From Microbacterium sp. MF43 (GTDB lineage: Bacteria > Actinomycetota > Actinomycetes > Actinomycetales > Microbacteriaceae), in assembly GCF_012847295.1 (NCBI RefSeq), contig NZ_JABBDY010000001.1, positions 558,001 through 622,000 on the forward strand: a stretch of 64,000 nucleotides of DNA, in the 5' to 3' direction. Shown here one piece after another: positions 59,542 to 64,000 of the stretch (positions are counted from its first letter, which is position 1; each line of letters opens with the position of its first letter). A model generated the notes under the pieces. The model was not told where the DNA came from. It did no database searches and was given only the letters and a program-made list of their open reading frames with translations. The translations under genes and the position numbers were made by a program.

Positions 59542-62241
59542 TTGGCAGAAGGAAAGAAGCTCGTCATCGTCGAGTCACCGACGAAGATGAGGTCGATTCA
59601 GGGGTACCTGGGCGACGGCTACGAGGTGCTCAGCTCGGTTGGGCATATCCGCGATCTCGCGGACAAGAAGGACATCCCGGCCGACAAGAAGCAGGCGTAC
59701 GGCAAGTACTCCATCGACGTCGAGAACGGCTTCGACCCCTATTACGTCGAGAGCGAGCGCGGCAAGAAGACCGTCGCCGAGCTCAAGCGCGCGCTCAAGG
59801 GGGCCGACGAGCTCCTACTCGCGACCGATGAGGACCGCGAGGGCGAGGCGATCGCATGGCACCTCCTTCAGACCCTCAAGCCGAAGGTGCCCGTGCGCCG
59901 CATGGTGTTCCACGAGATCACGAAGGACGCGATCCGCGCCGCCGTCGACAACACGCGGGATCTCGATCTGGCGCTCGTGGATGCGCAGGAGACGCGGCGC
60001 ATTCTGGACCGCCTCTACGGCTGGGACGTGAGCCCCGTGCTGTGGTTCAAGGTGCAGCAGGGCACGTCGGCCGGCCGCGTCCAGTCCGCCGCGACGCGCA
60101 TGGTCGTCGAGCGGGAGCGCGAGCGCATGGCGTTCGTGTCGGCCTCCTACTGGGACATCGACACGCAGGCGGTCAAGGGCTCCGACTCGTTCGCCGCGCG
60201 CCTGGCGCGCGTCGACGGTGCGCCGCTGGCGCGCGGCACCGACTTCGACGACACCGGTTCGCTCAAGAAGGCAGTGCTCGTGCTCGACGAGGCGCAGGCG
60301 CGGGAGCTGGCCGACGCGATCGTCGCGGCGGGCGAGGCATCCGTCGCCTCCCTCGAATCCAAGCCGGGCACCCGCAGTCCCCGCGCACCGTTCACGACGT
60401 CCACCCTCCAGCAGGAGGCCGGCCGCAAGCTCTCGATGAGCGCCAAGCACGCGATGAGCGTGGCGCAGCGTCTCTACGAGAAGGGCTTCATCACCTATAT
60501 GCGCACCGACTCGACCGCGCTGAGTGCTCAGGCCGTTCAGGCGGCGCGGGCTCAGGCCGTCGAGATGTACGGCGAGAAGGCGGTGCCGCTCAACCCGCGC
60601 ACGTACGCCAGCAAGAGCAAGAACGCCCAGGAGGCGCACGAGGCGATCCGTCCGTCGGGCGAGACCTTCCGCACGCCTGCTTCCGTCTCGGGCGAGCTCG
60701 ATCGCGACGAGCAGCGGCTCTACGACCTCATCTGGAAGCGCACGATGGCCAGCCAGATGTCCGACGCCAAGTACGAGACGACCACGGTCGTCCTCGCCGT
60801 CGATGCGGGCGGCAAGCGCGCCGAGTTCACCGCCTCGGGCACCGTGTACACCTTCAAGGGCTTCCTCGACGCCTACGAAGAGGGCAAGGACGAGAAGCGC
60901 GGCGATGCTGACAAGGCGGATGACCAGGCGCTGCCTGCGCTCGCCGTCGGCGATGTGCTGCGGCTCAAGGAGGTCGAGCCCAAGGGTCACACCACCAGCC
61001 CCAAGCCGCGTTACACCGAGGCGAGCCTGGTGAAGGCTCTCGAAGAGAAGGGCATCGGCCGCCCCTCGACGTTCGCCAGCATCATCGACGTCATCCTCAA
61101 CCGTGGGTACGTCACCAAGCGCGGTCAGGCGCTCATCCCGAGCTGGCTCGCCTTCAGCGTCGTGCGGCTGCTGGAACAGCACTTCGCCGACCTCGTCGAC
61201 TACGACTTCACCGCGGCGCTCGAGGATGACCTCGACGCGATCGCGCGCGGGGAGCAGAAGCGCGAGGACTGGCTGAAGGAGTTCTACTTCGGCTCCGATC
61301 AGCAGGTCGGGCTGCGCAACATCGTCGACAACCTCGGCGAGATCGACGCCCGGGCGCTCAACTCGACGCCCATCGGAGACGTCGCAACGCTCCGCTTCGG
61401 CAAGTACGGGCCGTACCTCGAGGTTCCGAACACCGATGACCCCGCCGGCGAGCCGCGCCGCGTCAACATCCCCGACGACCTCGCCCCTGACGAGCTCACG
61501 CCCGAGAAGGCGAGGGAGCTCATCGAGGCTCCTGTCGCCGGCGACCGCGTGCTGGGCGAGAACCCCGCCACGGCGAAGCTCGTCGTCGTGAAGGACGGCC
61601 GCTACGGCCCATACGTCCAGGAGGTCGACCCGCCCGCCGCCGAAGAGGTCGACGAGTCGACCGGCGAGATCGTCGAGACGGCCGAGCCCGCGCCGAAGAA
61701 GCGCGGAGCCAAGAAGGAAGCCGCTCCCAAGCCCCGCACGGCGTCGCTCTTCAAGTCGATGTCGGTCGACACGATCGACCTCGAGACCGCTCTGCGCCTG
61801 CTCGACCTTCCTCGCGTGGTGGGCGTCGATCCCGAGTCGGGTGCCGAGATCACGGCGCAGAACGGCCGCTACGGGCCCTACCTCAAGAAGGGGACGGATT
61901 CGCGCACGCTCCAGAGCGAGCAGCAGATCTTCGAGATCACGCTCGAGGAGGCGCTCGCGGTCTATGCGCAGCCGAAGTACGGCGCGCGCGGTGCGAGCAG
62001 CGCACTCAAGGAGTTCGAGAACGACCCGGTCAGCGAGAAGCCGATCAAGGTCAAGGACGGCCGTTTCGGACCCTATGTCACGGATGGAGTGACGAACGTC
62101 ACCATCCCGCGAGGTCAGACGCCCGACGACATCACGTACGAGATCGCGGTGCAGATGCTCGCCGACAAGCGTGCCAAGGGCCCCGCGCCGAAGCGCACGG
62201 CACGCAAGGCCCCGGCGAAGAAGGCCCCGGCGAAGAAGTGA
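59542..62241 (+). CDS. topA: DNA topoisomerase I
   Basis: 899 residues. N-terminal Toprim KLVIVESPTKMRSI with Glu11 and LLATDEDREGEAIAWHL, active-site Tyr319 in FITYMRTDST, and several zinc-less C-terminal repeats of the form KDGRYGPYV / KYGPYL. A Lys/Ala-rich tail (KRTARKAPAKKAPAKK) ends it. It relaxes negative supercoils. Start: TTG 59542 gives MAEGKKLVIVESP and has AAAGGA 9 bases upstream; an in-frame ATG at 59512 lies inside a likely -10 (TATGGT), so TTG is preferred. Confidence 0.95.
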   Translation: MAEGKKLVIVESPTKMRSIQGYLGDGYEVLSSVGHIRDLADKKDIPADKKQAYGKYSIDVENGFDPYYVESERGKKTVAELKRALKGADELLLATDEDREGEAIAWHLLQTLKPKVPVRRMVFHEITKDAIRAAVDNTRDLDLALVDAQETRRILDRLYGWDVSPVLWFKVQQGTSAGRVQSAATRMVVERERERMAFVSASYWDIDTQAVKGSDSFAARLARVDGAPLARGTDFDDTGSLKKAVLVLDEAQARELADAIVAAGEASVASLESKPGTRSPRAPFTTSTLQQEAGRKLSMSAKHAMSVAQRLYEKGFITYMRTDSTALSAQAVQAARAQAVEMYGEKAVPLNPRTYASKSKNAQEAHEAIRPSGETFRTPASVSGELDRDEQRLYDLIWKRTMASQMSDAKYETTTVVLAVDAGGKRAEFTASGTVYTFKGFLDAYEEGKDEKRGDADKADDQALPALAVGDVLRLKEVEPKGHTTSPKPRYTEASLVKALEEKGIGRPSTFASIIDVILNRGYVTKRGQALIPSWLAFSVVRLLEQHFADLVDYDFTAALEDDLDAIARGEQKREDWLKEFYFGSDQQVGLRNIVDNLGEIDARALNSTPIGDVATLRFGKYGPYLEVPNTDDPAGEPRRVNIPDDLAPDELTPEKARELIEAPVAGDRVLGENPATAKLVVVKDGRYGPYVQEVDPPAAEEVDESTGEIVETAEPAPKKRGAKKEAAPKPRTASLFKSMSVDTIDLETALRLLDLPRVVGVDPESGAEITAQNGRYGPYLKKGTDSRTLQSEQQIFEITLEEALAVYAQPKYGARGASSALKEFENDPVSEKPIKVKDGRFGPYVTDGVTNVTIPRGQTPDDITYEIAVQMLADKRAKGPAPKRTARKAPAKKAPAKK

Positions 62242-62993
62242 CCGGCGAGGATGCGGGTCCGGGCGCGAGCGCGCCCAGACCCGATGGAGAAGTGGCCGGC
62301 GCGGGTGCGAGTCCGGGCGCGCGCGAGCAGGGCACGCGTGAGCACGGCGCGCGCGAACACGGCGCGGGATCGCCGCAGGGGCTGTTCATCACGTTCGAGG
62401 GTGGCGACGGGGCGGGAAAGACCACCCAGGCCGCACTGCTCGACGAGTGGCTGACGGCGTCCGGCCGCAGCGTCGTGCGCACGCGGGAGCCGGGCGGCAC
62501 CGAGGTCGGCGCACTCATCCGCGACATCGTGCTGCACCATCGCGGAGAAGTCTCGGCGCGCGCCGAGGCACTGCTGTACGCGGCCGACCGTGCGCATCAC
62601 GTCGAGACCGTAGTGCGCCCTGCACTCTCCAGGGGCGACGTGGTGATCCAGGATCGCTATCTCGACTCCTCGGTCGCGTACCAGGGCGCGGGTCGTGTGC
62701 TCGGCCGCGACGAGGTGCGCTCGCTCTCCCTCTGGGCGACCGAAGGCCTTCTCCCCGACCTCACGGTGCTGCTCGACCTGGATCCGTCGGTGGCGCGCCG
62801 CCGCCTCGATGCCGACGACAAGCCGTTCGACCGGCTCGAGGCCGAACGCGAGGCGTTTCACGTGCGGGTGCGCGAGGAGTTCCTCGCGCTGGCGTCCGCA
62901 GAGCCCGGCCGCTTCATCGTGCTCGACGCCGCTCGGCCGCCCGCCGAGCTCGCCGCGACCGTCCGCGCACGCGTGGCTGCACTTCTCGGCTGA
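62238..62993 (+). CDS. tmk: Thymidylate kinase with N-terminal low-complexity extension
   Basis: 251 residues. P-loop TFEGGDGAGKTTQ, DRYLDSSVAYQGAGR (DRY/H motif) and lid region intact. It phosphorylates dTMP to dTDP. About 47 residues of Gly/Ala/Glu/Arg repeats (TREHGAREHGAG) precede the domain, longer than usual. The GTG at 62238 overlaps the topA stop (GTGA). A GTG at codon 19 is the only other in-frame start, so some extension is unavoidable. Followed by holB. Confidence 0.92.
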   Translation: MTGEDAGPGASAPRPDGEVAGAGASPGAREQGTREHGAREHGAGSPQGLFITFEGGDGAGKTTQAALLDEWLTASGRSVVRTREPGGTEVGALIRDIVLHHRGEVSARAEALLYAADRAHHVETVVRPALSRGDVVIQDRYLDSSVAYQGAGRVLGRDEVRSLSLWATEGLLPDLTVLLDLDPSVARRRLDADDKPFDRLEAEREAFHVRVREEFLALASAEPGRFIVLDAARPPAELAATVRARVAALLG

Positions 62994-63021
62994 GCGCCAG
63001 GGTCACGTCCCCGGCCGCGAC

Positions 63022-63027
63022 TAGGCT
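63022..63027 (+). promoter_or_regulatory. -10 TAGGCT, leaderless, holB
   Basis: Followed by 7 bases and the ATG at 63035. Confidence 0.65.
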
Positions 63028-63034
63028 GACACGC

Positions 63035-64000
63035 ATGGAATCGACGGCGGGCGCGGGGTCTCCCACCGTGCACGCCGATGTCCCCTGGGGCGCGGTGTGG
63101 GGGCAGCGCGACGCCGTCGCGGCGCTGCAGGCCGCGGCATCCGATCCCACCGCACTCACCCACGCGTGGCTCATCACCGGCCCTCCCGGGTCGGGGCGCT
63201 CGACGCTGGCGTACGCGTTCGCGGCGGCGCTGATCGCCGAGCCGGGCGACGAGGCGGCGATGCGCCAGGTGCTCGCCGGAACGCACCCCGACCTCACGGC
63301 GCTGCGCACCGAGGGCGTCATCATCTCGATCAAGGACGCCCGTGCGCTCGTCGAGCGCTCGTACTTCTCGCCGTCGCTCGGTCGCTACCGCGTGATCGTG
63401 ATGGAAGACGCCGACCGCATGGCCGAGCGCACGTCGAACGTGCTGCTCAAGGCGCTCGAAGAGCCACCGGAGCGCACGGTCTGGGTGCTGTGCGCCCCGA
63501 GCGACGCCGATCTGCTCCCCACGATCCGTTCGCGCGTGCGCACGTTGCGCCTGCGCGAGCCCGACGTCGACGATGTGGCCCGCCTCATCGTCGAGCGCAC
63601 CGGGGTGGATTCCGCGATCGCCGAGCAGTCCGCCCGTCACGCCCAGCGTCACATCGGCATGGCGCAGCGTCTCGCCACGGATACCGCGGCACGAACCCGC
63701 CGCGACGACACGCTGCGAGCGGTGCTCCGCGTGCGCGGGGTCAACGACGCCGTCGAGGTGGCCGGACGCATCGTGGCGGCCGCCACCGATGATGCCAAGG
63801 CGCTCACCGCCGAACGCGATGAGGCCGAGCGTGCGACGCTGCTTCGCACCCTGGGAATCGCCGAGGGTGCGGCGGTGCCGCCCGCGGTGCGCTCGCAGCT
63901 GTCGGCGCTCGAAGACGACCAGAAGCGCCGCGCGACGCGCAGCCTGCGCGACGGCATCGATCGCGTGCTGACCGACCTCGAGTCGATGTTCCGCGACGTC
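63035..64000 (+). CDS. holB: DNA polymerase III subunit delta-prime (C-terminus cut by window edge)
   Basis: 322 residues in the window. AAA+ fold with P-loop GPPGSGRST (Arg in place of Lys, as tolerated by this non-ATPase subunit), Walker-B-like VIVMEDADRMAE, and sensor KALEEPPERTVWVLCA with IRSRVRTL (the SRC-type motif lacks Cys). The usual zinc-finger cysteines after the P-loop are missing: that place reads IAEPGDEAAMRQVLAGTHPDL. It is a clamp-loader subunit with DnaX. Leaderless start. Confidence 0.93.
   Translation, partial: MESTAGAGSPTVHADVPWGAVWGQRDAVAALQAAASDPTALTHAWLITGPPGSGRSTLAYAFAAALIAEPGDEAAMRQVLAGTHPDLTALRTEGVIISIKDARALVERSYFSPSLGRYRVIVMEDADRMAERTSNVLLKALEEPPERTVWVLCAPSDADLLPTIRSRVRTLRLREPDVDDVARLIVERTGVDSAIAEQSARHAQRHIGMAQRLATDTAARTRRDDTLRAVLRVRGVNDAVEVAGRIVAAATDDAKALTAERDEAERATLLRTLGIAEGAAVPPAVRSQLSALEDDQKRRATRSLRDGIDRVLTDLESMFRDV

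Overview
This 64 kb window is very GC-rich and gene-dense. It reads as chromosome from an actinobacterium of the Microbacteriaceae, most likely Microbacterium (the genus is inference). Pointers are a DUF222/HNH endonuclease, DUF6153, DUF4244, DUF5671 and DUF2510 proteins, a MoxR-DUF58-transglutaminase trio, a PASTA penicillin-binding protein, a 6C RNA, many leaderless genes, and the recurring word GGATGCC/GGCATCC. No IS element, prophage, CRISPR array or rRNA operon was seen.

Layout. 1-12.9 kb: mixed housekeeping and accessory genes: the front of a Ser/Thr kinase, an aminotransferase, DUF2200, NYN and DUF222-HNH proteins, a secreted lytic transglycosylase, NUDIX, YcaQ-like, VOC and LLM proteins, bifunctional nuclease and amidase. 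12.9-21.5 kb: a metal and ion block. An arsenic part has an aquaporin, an ArsR-ArsC fusion and two further arsenate reductases, but no arsenite pump. A copper part has DUF6153, a DUF305 lipoprotein and a His-rich CopB ATPase, with two CsoR-type palindromes. A KtrB/KtrA-type potassium system follows. 21.6-28.6 kb: tRNA-Ser, TgpA-like/DUF58/MoxR, and two membrane genes of unknown role. 28.6-35.5 kb: SRP RNA, then pta, ackA, a beta-phosphoglucomutase-like HAD and a GH65 phosphorylase. 35.5-42.1 kb: dnaX, recR, an EamA exporter with a possible leader ORF, lysC and asd. 42.1-48.7 kb: mqo, tdk, galE, a DUF1295 membrane protein, and an LldR-type regulator with lactate dehydrogenase under two matching operators. 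48.7-56.2 kb: HAD phosphatase, tRNA-Pro, metallophosphoesterase, PBP1, DUF4177, RidA and acs. 56.2-64 kb: 6C RNA, a Flp/Tad pilus cluster, topA, tmk and holB (cut by the window edge).

How the genes work together. Acetate and lactate use is spread over pta-ackA, acs, lldD and mqo. DNA replication and repair is represented by dnaX, recR, topA, tmk, tdk and holB. Arsenate would be reduced by the ArsC proteins, with the aquaporin as the only visible arsenite exit. Copper would be handled by CopB with its His-rich tail and by the small periplasmic or lipoprotein partners.

Transcription signals can be read directly. About 19 start codons lie 6-7 bases after a TANNNT hexamer, the -10 of a leaderless transcript. 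The same hexamer is placed correctly before the SRP RNA, the 6C RNA and both tRNAs. I used this spacing to choose several start codons.
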